From Variovorax sp. KK3 (GTDB taxonomy: Bacteria; Pseudomonadota; Gammaproteobacteria; Burkholderiales; Burkholderiaceae_C), in contig NZ_LYVO01000054.1 of assembly GCF_001984055.1 (NCBI RefSeq), positions 1-48,902 of the forward strand: 48,902 nucleotides of DNA, read 5' to 3'. Made by a program: the position numbers and the translations under genes. A model generated the notes under the pieces. That model was not told the origin of the DNA. It made no database searches and saw only the letters and a program-made list of their open reading frames with translations. Below, piece by piece: positions 13,901 through 22,376 of this stretch. The first letter of the stretch is position 1, and each line of letters starts with the position of its first letter.

Positions 13901-16209
13901 GGGGTGCTTTCTGTGGGAGAGGCATCGCTGCGCGTCAGGTGAACCGGCAGCGACTTGGAAGCGGGCACCATGCTCTTCTTGGCGTGGTGCTCCAGCGGAA
14001 TCAGCGGGTTGCACTCGGGGTAGTAGCCGCCGACGCAACCGCGCGGAATGTCGAAGGGCGTGACGCGCAGGCGGCGCACGCTGCGCCGCGGTCCGTCGCC
14101 GGTCGACGCATGCACGTCCACCAGCACGCCTTCGCCGAGGTCCAGGTCGGCGATGTCCTGCGCGTTCATCAGCAGCACCTCGCGCGTACCGTAGATGCCG
14201 CGGAAGCGGTCGTCGAGGCTGTAGATGGTGGTGTTGAACTGGTCGTCGCTGCGCAGCGTCATCAGGCGCAGCGCGTGTGCCGCGGCCGGCGGGCCTTCGC
14301 GGAGCAGGCCGAAGCCTTTGAAGTTGGCCTTGCCGTTGGGGGTCTTCCACACGCGCTCGCGTGCCGGCAGCGGGCGCGGAAAGCCGGCCGGCTGTGCAAG
14401 CCGCACGTTGAAGTCGTGGAACACTTCCGGCAGCACCTGCGCGATGTGGTCGCGCACCAGGGCATAGTCGCCGACCCATTCCGTCCACGGCACGGCAGGA
14501 TTCGGCGGCAGCGTGGCCTGCGCGATGCCCGCGATGATCGCGACCTCGGAGCGCAGCGTCGGCTCGGCCGGCTTCGCCACGCCGCGTGACGCATGCATGA
14601 TGCCGGTCGAATCCTCCACCGACACGACCTGTTCTCCGCTGGCCTGCTCGTCGATCTCGATGCGGCCGAGGCAGGGCAGCAGGTACGACACCTCGCCGTG
14701 CACCAGGTGGCTGCGGTTGAGCTTGGTGGCCACGTTCACCGTGAGGCGCAGCGTTTGCCAGGCGGCCTCGACGCGCTCGGTGTCGGGCACGGCCCGCGTG
14801 AAGTTGCCGCCGAGCGCGATGAAGGCGCGCACGCGCCCGTCGAGCACGCCCTGACAGGTGTCGACGGTGTTGAGTCCCTTCTCGCGCGGCGGCTCGAAGC
14901 CGTAGAGCTTGGCCATCGCGTCCAGCGGCGCCAGCTCGGGCTTTTCGGTGATGCCCACGGTGCGCTGGCCTTGCACGTTCGAGTGGCCGCGCACGGGGCA
15001 GATGCCTGCGCCGGGCCGGCCGATGTGGCCGCCCAGCAGCAGCAGGTTCGACACCATCTGCACGTTGGCCACGCCTTCGCGATGCTGGGTGAGGCCCATG
15101 CCGTAGATGCCGATGACAGCGCGCGAACCGGCGTAGGTGTCGGCGGCCTGCGCCAGTTCCGCCTGCGTGAGGCCCGACTCCGCTTCGATGTCGTCCCAGC
15201 GCTGCTCGCGCAGCCATGCCGCGAACTCGTCGTAGCCGTGCGCGTGCTCTTCGAGAAAGGCCGTGTCGATCACACGCGCTGCGCCTGCATCGCGCGCGGC
15301 ATCGTCCAGCGCCACCACCGCCTTGCACAGGCCCGCCAGCGCCGCGAGATCGCCGCCATTGCGCACCTGCAGGTACTGTGTGCTCATCTGCGTTTCGGCC
15401 GGCGTCAGCATCTCGACCGGCGACTGCGGGTTCGCGAAATGCACCAGGCCGGGTTCGCGCAGCGGGTTGAAGGTGACGATCTTCGCGCCGCGCTTTCGAG
15501 CGTCCTGCAGCTGGTGCAGCATGCGCGGGCTGCTCACGCCGGTGTTGTGGCCGAAGATGAAGATCGCATCGCACTGCTCGAAGTCGTCGAGCCGCACCGT
15601 GCCCACGGGCACGCCGATGGTTTCGGGCAGCGCGACCGAGGTGCTTTCGTGGCACATGTTGGAGCTGTCCGGCAGGTTGTTGTTGCCGTACAGGCGTGCC
15701 AGCAGCTGGTACAGGTAGCTCGCTTCGAGCGAGGCGCGGCCCGAGGCGTAGAACACCACCGAGGCCGGGTCGTCCGCGCGCAGGGCCTGCAATTGCGCGC
15801 CGATCTCGGCGTATGCGTCTTCCCACGAAATCTCGAGATAGCGGTCGCTGGCCGTGTCCCATTTCATCGGCACGGTGAGCCGGCCGCCGGCTTCGAGTTC
15901 ATGGTCGCTCCAACCCATCAGCGCGGTAACCGTGTGCTCCTGGAAGAATTCGGCCGGGAGGCGCTTGGCCGTGAGTTCCCACGCCGTCGCCTTGGCGCCG
16001 TTCTCGCAGAACTCGGCTGCGTGGGGATGCTCGGGCTTGGCCCACGCGCAGCTCACGCAGGCGAAGCCCTCGGGCTTGTTCTGCACCCAGAGAGCCTCCG
16101 CGCCGATGATGGGGATGCGCTCGCGCAGCAGGATCTCGGTAACCGCCTTGATCGAACCCCAACCGCCTGCGGGATGCTCGTAGGGTTCGAATCTTGGCTT
16201 GGCGGTCAC
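13897..16209 (-). CDS. FdhF/YdeP family molybdopterin oxidoreductase
   Basis: 770-residue bis-MGD enzyme of the formate-dehydrogenase-like YdeP family (E. coli YdeP is of similar size). The N-terminal Fe-S cluster region reads GFACVSCAWAKPEHP followed by FCENGAKA. Molybdopterin-binding blocks include ASGRASLEASYLYQLLARLY and LCHES-type sequence (NMCHESTSVALPETIGVP), then FIFGHNTGVSSPR and GIYGMGLTQHREG. The C-terminal dinucleotide domain contains RSDDQFNTTIYSLDDRFRGI. The family's reaction is unsettled; acid resistance is proposed for E. coli YdeP. The start is GTG with no strong ribosome site, so the N-terminus is slightly uncertain. It is the first gene of a coupled unit with a catalase-like protein and FdhD. 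Confidence 0.93.
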   Translation of the reverse strand: MTAKPRFEPYEHPAGGWGSIKAVTEILLRERIPIIGAEALWVQNKPEGFACVSCAWAKPEHPHAAEFCENGAKATAWELTAKRLPAEFFQEHTVTALMGWSDHELEAGGRLTVPMKWDTASDRYLEISWEDAYAEIGAQLQALRADDPASVVFYASGRASLEASYLYQLLARLYGNNNLPDSSNMCHESTSVALPETIGVPVGTVRLDDFEQCDAIFIFGHNTGVSSPRMLHQLQDARKRGAKIVTFNPLREPGLVHFANPQSPVEMLTPAETQMSTQYLQVRNGGDLAALAGLCKAVVALDDAARDAGAARVIDTAFLEEHAHGYDEFAAWLREQRWDDIEAESGLTQAELAQAADTYAGSRAVIGIYGMGLTQHREGVANVQMVSNLLLLGGHIGRPGAGICPVRGHSNVQGQRTVGITEKPELAPLDAMAKLYGFEPPREKGLNTVDTCQGVLDGRVRAFIALGGNFTRAVPDTERVEAAWQTLRLTVNVATKLNRSHLVHGEVSYLLPCLGRIEIDEQASGEQVVSVEDSTGIMHASRGVAKPAEPTLRSEVAIIAGIAQATLPPNPAVPWTEWVGDYALVRDHIAQVLPEVFHDFNVRLAQPAGFPRPLPARERVWKTPNGKANFKGFGLLREGPPAAAHALRLMTLRSDDQFNTTIYSLDDRFRGIYGTREVLLMNAQDIADLDLGEGVLVDVHASTGDGPRRSVRRLRVTPFDIPRGCVGGYYPECNPLIPLEHHAKKSMVPASKSLPVHLTRSDASPTESTP

Positions 16210-16244
16210 TGGTTGGTGCTCGGTTGTCGCGTCGCCGCGTTACT

Positions 16245-16300
16245 TACGTGACTGATGTGTTGAAAGTGGAGCCTCGGTGCGCTGCATGAGGCGTCACGTA
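16245..16300. promoter_or_regulatory. Spaced inverted repeat TACGTGAC...GTCACGTA upstream of ydeP-like gene
   Basis: TACGTGAC at 16245-16252 and its exact inverse GTCACGTA at 16293-16300, centres 48 bases apart, lie 36-91 bases upstream of the GTG start within a 295-base divergent gap. The spacing of about 4.5 turns would suit two dimers or looping. The rest of 16210-16504 shows no gene; it must hold promoters for both the molybdoenzyme unit and the small gene at 16505. Confidence 0.4.
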
Positions 16301-16504
16301 GGTGGCGGCGGATGCGCGTGTCGGCGGAAAGCGCCGCGGCAGGTGGGCGGGCAGGGTGTGCGGGATATGCAGCTGGGCGCGCAATCCGCATGGATGAGTT
16401 GCTCTCGGCTCACAAACCGAACGCTTGCGATGGACCGCCGCAGGCAAGCGCGCTAACGTCGGACTGACGACAGAAAGAGATCGACCGAGAGGAGGAATCG
16501 CACG

Positions 16505-16771
16505 ATGCCGATGGAACTGCTCAGCCGCCTGTGCAACGCAGACATGCCTTGCGAACTGCAAGACGAAGACGACGTCGAGAAGCTGGTGGTGCTGCGGGCT
16601 GCCAAGCTCGTCGAGGCGGACATTCCGCCGATGCTGGAAGAGGGCGGCCGACGATGGTTTGCCGGCCCGGCGATCGTGCATCGCGTCTGCGCCGACGGCT
16701 ACGCGGCGGTCTACGGGCACCTGAGGAGCCATGTCGAGCACGAAGAAGAATCCCGCTTCGTGTCGATCTGA
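16505..16771 (+). CDS. Hypothetical 88-residue protein
   Basis: Function not recognised. It is preceded by a very strong AGGAGG site (GAGAGGAGGAATCGCACG before the ATG). The protein begins MPMELLSRLCNADMPCELQD, then DDVEKLVVLRAAKLVEADIPPM, and ends HLRSHVEHEEESRFVSI, a pattern of helices with a central strand pair (WFAGPAIVHRVCADGYAAVYG). Two or three cysteines, no signal peptide or membrane segment, acidic overall. It looks like a small cytoplasmic protein and is divergent from the ydeP-like unit. The gene ends 24 bases before the convergent cupin gene's stop. Confidence 0.65.
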   Translation: MPMELLSRLCNADMPCELQDEDDVEKLVVLRAAKLVEADIPPMLEEGGRRWFAGPAIVHRVCADGYAAVYGHLRSHVEHEEESRFVSI

Positions 16772-16795
16772 AACGCGGCCTCGGGCCGCTCGGGC

Positions 16796-17590
16796 TCAAA
16801 AGCCGAACAGGTCGGGCCGCTCGCCGTCCAGCCAGTCGATGCGCCCCTCGCTCCACGCGATGAACTGCGCACCGTAGCCGCTCTTCATGTGGACCTCGGC
16901 GTCGGGCTCGATCACGCAGAAGCCACCGCCCAATACCAGCTTGCCGTTGACCTGGATGCCGCCGCCGAGCACGAAGATCTCGACGAGGCTGCGCGTGCGA
17001 AACGCCGGCACCCGCGTCCCCGGAATCAGCGTGAGGGCGACGTTGCGGAAGTCGTGGCGTGTGCCCCGGTAGTCGCAGATCAGCCGGCGCGTCAACCCGG
17101 CCACCGCGGTGGGCCAGGCCTGCAGGGTCGCCAGGGTGATGCTCACGTCGGGCGATTCCTCAGGCCTGGGGTTCGCGAAAGCCTGGGTGCGGCCGCCTGC
17201 ATGCAGATGCGGTGCGTCGTCGTCGCCCACGCCCGGCGCATAGAGCACCGGGCCGTCGAGCCTCGACGCCATCAGCGTGGGCACGTAGGCGATGGCGTCG
17301 TGCGTCGCGCCCGGCATGTTGATGCCCATCTGGCCGGCGCCGGTGGTGCCGGCGTAATCGGTCAGCCCGCCGCTGAGCATGTAGCTGAAGGCGACGTCGA
17401 CGTGGTGGTGCAGGCCCGACGAGCACATCGTCTCGAAGCCGAGCAGGCCGAGGAAGCGGCCCGTGTCGCGGTTCTCGTGCACCGCGGCGAGGCGCAGGCC
17501 GGGCCGCGATGCATCGACCCATCGAAGCTGCTCGTGAGGCGTGACGTAGACGCGGTCGTTCTGGATGGAGGCGAGGGGAGCGTGAGGCAT
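16796..17590 (-). CDS. Cupin-fold protein (bicupin, dioxygenase-like)
   Basis: 264-residue metal-binding beta-barrel protein. The first cupin motif is seen in MCSSGLHHHVDVAFSYMLSG (about residues 55-75), with a His cluster that can bind Fe or another metal. A second barrel shows TRSLVEIFVLGGGIQVNGK and LVLGGGFCVIEPDAEVHMKS with fewer ligands. Comparable proteins are annotated as 2,4'-dihydroxyacetophenone dioxygenase-like or ChrR-like cupins, but I cannot tell enzyme from sensor. The start at 17590 gives MPHAPLASIQNDRVYV; its Shine-Dalgarno is weak. It follows the TRAP permease gene by 44 bases on the same strand, so it probably belongs to that transport unit and acts on the imported compound. 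Confidence 0.75.
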   Translation of the reverse strand: MPHAPLASIQNDRVYVTPHEQLRWVDASRPGLRLAAVHENRDTGRFLGLLGFETMCSSGLHHHVDVAFSYMLSGGLTDYAGTTGAGQMGINMPGATHDAIAYVPTLMASRLDGPVLYAPGVGDDDAPHLHAGGRTQAFANPRPEESPDVSITLATLQAWPTAVAGLTRRLICDYRGTRHDFRNVALTLIPGTRVPAFRTRSLVEIFVLGGGIQVNGKLVLGGGFCVIEPDAEVHMKSGYGAQFIAWSEGRIDWLDGERPDLFGF

Positions 17591-17634
17591 GTGTTTGAAG
17601 CCGTGTGTGGTGGAGTTCGTGAATGCCGTGCCCG

Positions 17635-19518
17635 CTACAAGGCCACGGTCGACAGCCAGGGCACCGCCGCGATGACGACGACGCCCGCCAGCAGCGCGGC
17701 CAGGTAAGGCCAGATGGCTCGGATGACGTCGTCCGGACGCGCATCGCCGATGCGGCAGGCGATGTAGAAGCCGACGCCGATGGGCGGCACCATCAAGCCG
17801 ACGTTCATGGCGCAGACGATCACCATCGAATACTGAATGTCGTGGATGCCGAGCTTCCTGGCGATGGGGAACATGATCGGCGCCAGCAGCAGCACGGCGG
17901 GCAGGCCTTCGAGCAGGCAGCCCAGCAGCAGGAACACGAGGATCGACACCGCCATGAAGGCGAAGGCGCCGCCCGGCAGCGTGGTGAGGAACACGGACAG
18001 TTGCTGCACCACGCCGCTCTGCGTGATGGCCCAGGCCATCGCCGACGCCGCGCCCAGCACCAGCAGCACCGCGCCCGACAGCGCGGCCGTGTCGACCAGC
18101 ATGCCGTAGAGCTTGCGCAGGCCGATGCCGCCGTACATGACCTGCCCGACCAGCAGCGCATAGGCCACGGCGACGCTCGACACCTCGGTCGCGGTCGCGA
18201 CGCCTTCGCCGACGGCGCTGCGGATCAGGAAGGGCAGCACCAGCGCGGGGGCCGCCACCACCAGCAGCTTGCCGATGACGCGCATCGGCGCGCGCACGGC
18301 GCCGTGCATGTTTTCGTGGCGCGCCTTCCAGCGGGCCAGCACCACCAGGGCCGCCAGCAGTACCCCCGCCACGACGAAGCCGGCATTGAACAGGCCTGCG
18401 ATCGACACGCCCGCCACCGCGCCGAGCACGATCAGCACGATGCTGGGCGGCACGGTGTCGGCCATGGCGGCGCCGGTCGCGAGCAGCGCCACCATCTCGC
18501 CGGGCTTGTGGCCACGGCGCTTCATCTCGGGGAAGAGCGCAGGCGCGACGGTCGCCATGTCCGACACCTTCGAGCCCGAGATGCCGGACACGATGAACAG
18601 CGAGCCGAGCAGCACGTAGGACATGCCGGCCTTCACATGGCCGATGAGCGACGCGAGGAAGCCGACGATCGCCTTGCCCATGCCCGTGTGGTCGAGCACG
18701 CAGCCCAGCAGCACGAAGATGGGCACCGACACCAGCACCAGCGACGACATGCCTTCGTCCATGCGCCCCACCACCACCTGCAGCGGCACGTGGGTGGAAA
18801 AGGCGAGGTAGCTCACCGCGCCGATGCCGAAGCAGAAGGCGATGGGCACGCCCGCCGCCAGGCACACGGCGACGAAGCCGACGAGGAAGATCAGGATGTT
18901 GTAGCTGCCCAGTTGCGCGAGCCGCGGCGACAGCGCCCAGCAGAGCCCGGCGATCGCCGCGACCACCACCACGGCCGCTGCCAGCGAGGCACGCGGCACG
19001 CTGCGCCCGGCGTACAGCAGCACCAGCACGAACATGCCGATGAAGCCGAAGGCCAGCGCGCCGACGCGGAACGAGTTCGGAATGTCGAGTGCCGGCGTGC
19101 GGATGAACCATTCCTCCCGCGCGTAGCTGAGCGCAGGCTCGACGAGCGCGAGCAGCACCGCCGCGATGGCCACGAGCGCGAAAGCATGCGTGAAGTCGCG
19201 GGCCCGCCCGGGCAGCTTGTCGACGAAGAGGTTGAGCCGCAGGTGCTCGTTGCGGTGCACGGCGAGGATCGCGCCGATCATCGACAGCCAGATGAAGGCG
19301 ATCGACACCGCCTCGTCCATCCAGATCACCGGCAAGGTGAACACGTAGCGCGAAACCACGCCGCCCAGCAGCAGCACGGTGATGGCGGCGGCCAGCGCGG
19401 CCGCCACGGCTTCGAGCGGCCACATCCAGCGCGTGCCGGTGCGGCCCGGGTCGGTCGCTTCGACCGATGGCTCCCACGCCGGCACGTCGGCCGCCGGCTG
19501 GCCCATGGGCATGCTCAT
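17635..19518 (-). CDS. TRAP transporter permease, fused DctQ-DctM
   Basis: 627-residue inner-membrane permease that joins the small (DctQ, 4 helices) and large (DctM, 12-13 helices) TRAP subunits. The DctQ part (about 30-200) has SRYVFTLPVIWMDEAVSIAF and VHRNEHLRLNLFVDKLP. The DctM part starts near NILIFLVGFVAVCLAAGVPI and shows SLVLVSVPIFVLLGCVLDHT, LFIVSGISGSKVSDMATVAP and LMVPPIGVGFYIACRIG, the signatures of the large subunit. Sodium-driven import of the ligand delivered by DctP is expected. Three in-frame ATGs lie close together; the first is taken. The gene begins 6 bases after dctP ends, so the two are co-transcribed. Confidence 0.94.
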   Translation of the reverse strand: MSMPMGQPAADVPAWEPSVEATDPGRTGTRWMWPLEAVAAALAAAITVLLLGGVVSRYVFTLPVIWMDEAVSIAFIWLSMIGAILAVHRNEHLRLNLFVDKLPGRARDFTHAFALVAIAAVLLALVEPALSYAREEWFIRTPALDIPNSFRVGALAFGFIGMFVLVLLYAGRSVPRASLAAAVVVVAAIAGLCWALSPRLAQLGSYNILIFLVGFVAVCLAAGVPIAFCFGIGAVSYLAFSTHVPLQVVVGRMDEGMSSLVLVSVPIFVLLGCVLDHTGMGKAIVGFLASLIGHVKAGMSYVLLGSLFIVSGISGSKVSDMATVAPALFPEMKRRGHKPGEMVALLATGAAMADTVPPSIVLIVLGAVAGVSIAGLFNAGFVVAGVLLAALVVLARWKARHENMHGAVRAPMRVIGKLLVVAAPALVLPFLIRSAVGEGVATATEVSSVAVAYALLVGQVMYGGIGLRKLYGMLVDTAALSGAVLLVLGAASAMAWAITQSGVVQQLSVFLTTLPGGAFAFMAVSILVFLLLGCLLEGLPAVLLLAPIMFPIARKLGIHDIQYSMVIVCAMNVGLMVPPIGVGFYIACRIGDARPDDVIRAIWPYLAALLAGVVVIAAVPWLSTVAL

Positions 19519-19524
19519 GACGGC

Positions 19525-20553
19525 TCAGCCCAGCTTGCCGGCATAGCGCTCGAGCACGGTCCAGGCCTCGTCGCCGAGCTTGGCCTTCCACTCGGCATAG
19601 AAGCCGCCGCTGCGCAGCTTGCCGCGGAACGCGTCGGCCTTCGGCGCGTTGAAGACCATGCCCTTGGCCGCCAGCTCTTTCTGCGTGGTCTCGGCCTGGG
19701 CCGCGAGGTCGGCGCGCTCGGCCATGGCCGCGGCGTTGACGTGCTTCGCCACGATCTCGCGCAGGTTGGCGGGCAGGCGCTCCCATGCCCGGCGGTTGGA
19801 GAGGAACCAGAAGCCGTCCCACATGTGGTTGGTGACGGCGCAGTACTTCTGCACCTCGTACATCTTGAGCGCCATGATGCCGGTCAGCGCATTCTCCTGG
19901 CCGTCGACCACCTTGGTCTGCAGGGCTGTGTACAGCTCCGACGCGTTGATGCCCACGGGCGCCGCATCGAAGGCCTTGAACATCGAGGTCCACAGCGGCG
20001 ACACCGGCACGCGCATCTTGAAGCCCTTGAGGTCTTCGGCCGCGTTGATCTGCCGCGCCGCCGAGGTCATCTGGCGAAAGCCGTTGTCGAAGATGCGGTC
20101 CATCGCGACCAGGTTGGACTTGGCGATCTGGCCGCGGATGTAGGCGCCCAGGTCGCCGTCCATCGCCTTCCACACGTCGGAGTAGTCGGTGAAGGCGAAG
20201 CCGATGCCGCTGACGGCCGCCTGCGGCACCAGGGTGGCGAGGATCAGGCCCGACAGCGTCATGAACTCGATGCCGCCCGCGCGTAGCTGGCTCAGCATGT
20301 CGGTGTCGGAGCCGAGCTGGCTGGCCGGGAACACCTGGATGTCGACGCGGCCGCTGGTTTCGGCCTTGATCTTCTCCGCCATCTCGCGCGTGCGCACGTT
20401 CAGCGGGTGGCCGGGCGGCAGGTTGTTGCCGTACTTGTAGGTGAACTCGGCGCCTTGCGCGGTCGCGTACTTGGCAGGCAGCGCGACACCGAGGGCGCAA
20501 GCGGCGCTCGCCTGCACGAGGCGGCGGCGGCTTAGGGTCGTGGGCGTGGGCAT
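19525..20553 (-). CDS. TRAP transporter substrate-binding protein (DctP family)
   Basis: 342-residue periplasmic receptor. The N-terminus SRRRLVQASAACALGVALPA is a twin-arginine-like signal peptide ending near ATA, followed by the mature start FTYKYGNNLPPGHPLN. Family motifs include GSDTDMLSQLRAGGIEFM, the ligand-contact Arg region RQINAAEDLKGFKMRVP, and the helix with ALQTKVVDGQENAL, a DctP hallmark. The start at 20553 has AGGAGA eight bases upstream. It is preceded by the SDR gene (44-base gap) and followed directly by the fused permease. The ligand is probably an organic acid or sugar acid by family, not identifiable from sequence. Confidence 0.94.
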   Translation of the reverse strand: MPTPTTLSRRRLVQASAACALGVALPAKYATAQGAEFTYKYGNNLPPGHPLNVRTREMAEKIKAETSGRVDIQVFPASQLGSDTDMLSQLRAGGIEFMTLSGLILATLVPQAAVSGIGFAFTDYSDVWKAMDGDLGAYIRGQIAKSNLVAMDRIFDNGFRQMTSAARQINAAEDLKGFKMRVPVSPLWTSMFKAFDAAPVGINASELYTALQTKVVDGQENALTGIMALKMYEVQKYCAVTNHMWDGFWFLSNRRAWERLPANLREIVAKHVNAAAMAERADLAAQAETTQKELAAKGMVFNAPKADAFRGKLRSGGFYAEWKAKLGDEAWTVLERYAGKLG

Positions 20554-20597
20554 GGGTTTGTCTCCTCTGGTGGGAATGAAGCGAGGCAGGGCGAGGT

Positions 20598-21404
20598 TCA
20601 GGCCGCGGCGGCCGCCGGTGCCTGGAACAGGTTGCGAACGAGCACGCCGCTCGCGAGGAATCCGCCGTCGACGGCGAGCGTGTGGCCGGTGATGTAGCCG
20701 GCCTGCTCGGATGCGAGGAACATCACCGAGTCGGCGATGTCTGCAGGGCTGCCGAAGCGGCGCATGGGGATCATGTCGGCGTACGAGGCCTGGTGGCCGC
20801 TGCCTTGCACGCTGCGCACCATCGGCGTGTCGATGGGGCCCGGTGCGATCGCGTTCACAGTGACGCCCGACTCCGCGACCTCGATGGCGAACTGCTTCGT
20901 CATCGCGATCAAGGCCGCCTTCGAGGTGCCGTAGGCGAGCCTGCCCGTGCCGGCGCGCACGCCGCTGATCGAGGCGATGTTGACGATGCGGCCCCAGCCT
21001 TGCCGCTGCATGTGCTGCAGCGCGTGCTGGATCAGCAGCATGGGCGCGGTGACGTTGACGGCGAAGCTGGTGTTCCAGTGGTCGAGCGGGTAGTCGGCGG
21101 CCGGAATCGTCTTCACCACGCCGGCGTTGTTGACCAAGATGTCCGGCGGCCCGAAAGCGGCGGTGAGTTCCGCCATCGAGTGCAGCAGCGTGCCGGTGGC
21201 CTCGAGCTCGACGACCACCTCCTGCGCTTGCCCGCCGGCCGCGCGGATCTCGGCGGCGGCTTCGGCCGCGCCCGCCGCGTCGCGATCGGCCACGTAGACG
21301 CGGGCGCCTTCGTCGACCGCGAGCTGGTGCGCGACCTGGCGACCGATGCCGCTGGCTGCGCCGGTGACGAAGGCGACGCGGCCGTGGTGTTGTGGGGTGT
21401 TCAT
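20598..21404 (-). CDS. SDR family oxidoreductase (first gene of TRAP unit)
   Basis: 268-residue short-chain dehydrogenase. The cofactor motif TGAASGIGRQ, NNAGVVKTIP, and the active site Ser in NIASISGVRAG with YGTSKAAL are all present. The C-terminus has GYITGHTLAVDGGFLASG followed by a short Ala-rich tail. DRDAAG after the second strand suggests NAD(H). It is transcribed away from the IclR gene and carries a degenerate IclR-type site 9 bases before its start, so it is likely the promoter-proximal gene of the regulated unit SDR, DctP, DctQM, cupin. It probably oxidises or reduces the hydroxyl or keto group of the imported compound. Confidence 0.92.
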   Translation of the reverse strand: MNTPQHHGRVAFVTGAASGIGRQVAHQLAVDEGARVYVADRDAAGAAEAAAEIRAAGGQAQEVVVELEATGTLLHSMAELTAAFGPPDILVNNAGVVKTIPAADYPLDHWNTSFAVNVTAPMLLIQHALQHMQRQGWGRIVNIASISGVRAGTGRLAYGTSKAALIAMTKQFAIEVAESGVTVNAIAPGPIDTPMVRSVQGSGHQASYADMIPMRRFGSPADIADSVMFLASEQAGYITGHTLAVDGGFLASGVLVRNLFQAPAAAAA

Positions 21405-21412
21405 GGCTGTTC

Positions 21413-21429
21413 GGTCCAATATGTGCAAC
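21413..21429. promoter_or_regulatory. Degenerate second IclR-type half-site pair
   Basis: GGTCCA-N5-TGCAAC matches the perfect upstream palindrome (GGTTCA-N5-TGAACC) at 9 of 12 arm positions and keeps the 6-5-6 geometry. It ends a few bases before the SDR start, 87 bases centre to centre from the main site. It could be a second, weaker operator; statistical support was not tested. Confidence 0.35.
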
Positions 21430-21499
21430 GTGAGCCGGCATCTTCCCATTGCCCTCACCGAACAAGGAATGGGATAGCATGGCCCATTAACCCGATTTC

Positions 21500-21516
21500 G
21501 GTTCACTATATGAACC
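21500..21516. promoter_or_regulatory. IclR-type operator palindrome
   Basis: GGTTCA-CTATA-TGAACC is a perfect 6-5-6 inverted repeat 22 bases upstream of the IclR gene, in the gap it shares with the divergent SDR/TRAP unit. IclR family members bind such 15-17 bp palindromes at their own divergent promoters, so this is the probable site of autoregulation and of control of the transport genes. Confidence 0.75.
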
Positions 21517-21538
21517 AAAAGCCTAGGGAAAACCATCG

Positions 21539-22357
21539 ATGCCTACCAAGCAAACCGAGCGCGAAGACGAAACCCCGGGCGCCCAGACACTGCGTCGAGG
21601 CCTGGCCATCCTGAAGCTGCTGGCGCGCTATCAGCCCGGCGGCCTGCGCATGAGCGACATCGGCCGCAAGACCGGGCTCACCAAGGCCACGGCGGTGCGC
21701 CTCACGCGTACGCTGGTCGAAGAGCGATTCGTCACGCAGGATGCGGACACGCGCAGCTACAGGCTCGGGCCCGAGTCCTTCGCGGTGGGCCTGGCCGCCG
21801 AGCCCGCCTATGCCCTGCAGCGGCTCGCCGCGCCGGTGCTGCGCTCACTGGCAGTGGAGACAGGCGACTGGATCTTCTTCGCCGTGCGGCAGGGCTTCGA
21901 CGCGATCTGCCTGTCGCGCGAGAGCGGCGACATTCCCTATCCGGCGACGGCCATCAAGGTCGGCGACCACTTTCCCATCTGCGTGGGCGCCGGTGGCGTG
22001 GCGATGCTGGCGGCGTTGCCGGACGACGAGATCGCGTTCGCCATGGAACAGAAGGCCGACGTCATCGCGAGGGACTACCCGAGCGTCACGCCGCCGGTGA
22101 TCCGCGAACTGGTCGGCACGACGCGCGAGAAGGGCTACTGCGTCATCCCGGGGATCATCGTCCGCGGCTACTGGGGCCTGGGCGTGCCGCTGCTGCAGCC
22201 CGATGGCCGGCCGGTCGCGTCGATGATCCTGGTGACCACCGAGGCCCGACTCAACTCGACGCGCCAGGCCGTGCTGGGGGAGCGCATGCGGCGGCTGGCG
22301 CACGACTTGATGGAGCGGGCGGGGCATCGCAGCGGCTCGACGGACGACGACGGCTGA
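21539..22357 (+). CDS. IclR family transcriptional regulator
   Basis: 272 residues. The N-terminal winged helix-turn-helix is seen as TLRRGLAILKLLARYQPGGLRMSDIGRKTG then LTKATAVRLTRTLVEERFV. The C-terminal effector domain (about 90-260) has DWIFFAVRQGFDAICLSRES, PICVGAGGVAMLAALPDDE and a ligand-domain end ARLNSTRQAVLGERMRRLA. Some relatives act as activators, others as repressors; orientation and the operator overlapping the promoter region do not settle this. It most likely responds to the TRAP substrate or a breakdown product. Divergent from the SDR/TRAP genes; convergent with a YciI gene 19 bases beyond its stop. Confidence 0.95.
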   Translation: MPTKQTEREDETPGAQTLRRGLAILKLLARYQPGGLRMSDIGRKTGLTKATAVRLTRTLVEERFVTQDADTRSYRLGPESFAVGLAAEPAYALQRLAAPVLRSLAVETGDWIFFAVRQGFDAICLSRESGDIPYPATAIKVGDHFPICVGAGGVAMLAALPDDEIAFAMEQKADVIARDYPSVTPPVIRELVGTTREKGYCVIPGIIVRGYWGLGVPLLQPDGRPVASMILVTTEARLNSTRQAVLGERMRRLAHDLMERAGHRSGSTDDDG

Positions 22358-22376
22358 TCGCCTTCGCCCACGCCGT

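Noticed and set aside
12788..15862. A reading frame of about 1000 codons spanning the catalase-like gene and much of the ydeP-like gene
   Set aside because: Only its last third (from 13900) has protein character. The rest is an Arg/Ala/Gly-rich out-of-frame translation of the ydeP-like gene, which is clearly coding in another frame.
17623..20286. Plus-strand frame of 887 codons opposite the TRAP genes
   Set aside because: His/Arg/Gln-rich antisense shadow; no recognisable motif.
16796..20500. A reading frame of more than 1200 codons covering cupin, TRAP permease and DctP genes
   Set aside because: The cupin at its 3' end is genuine; the upstream part is a GC-driven shadow of dctQM and dctP, which show real family motifs in other frames.
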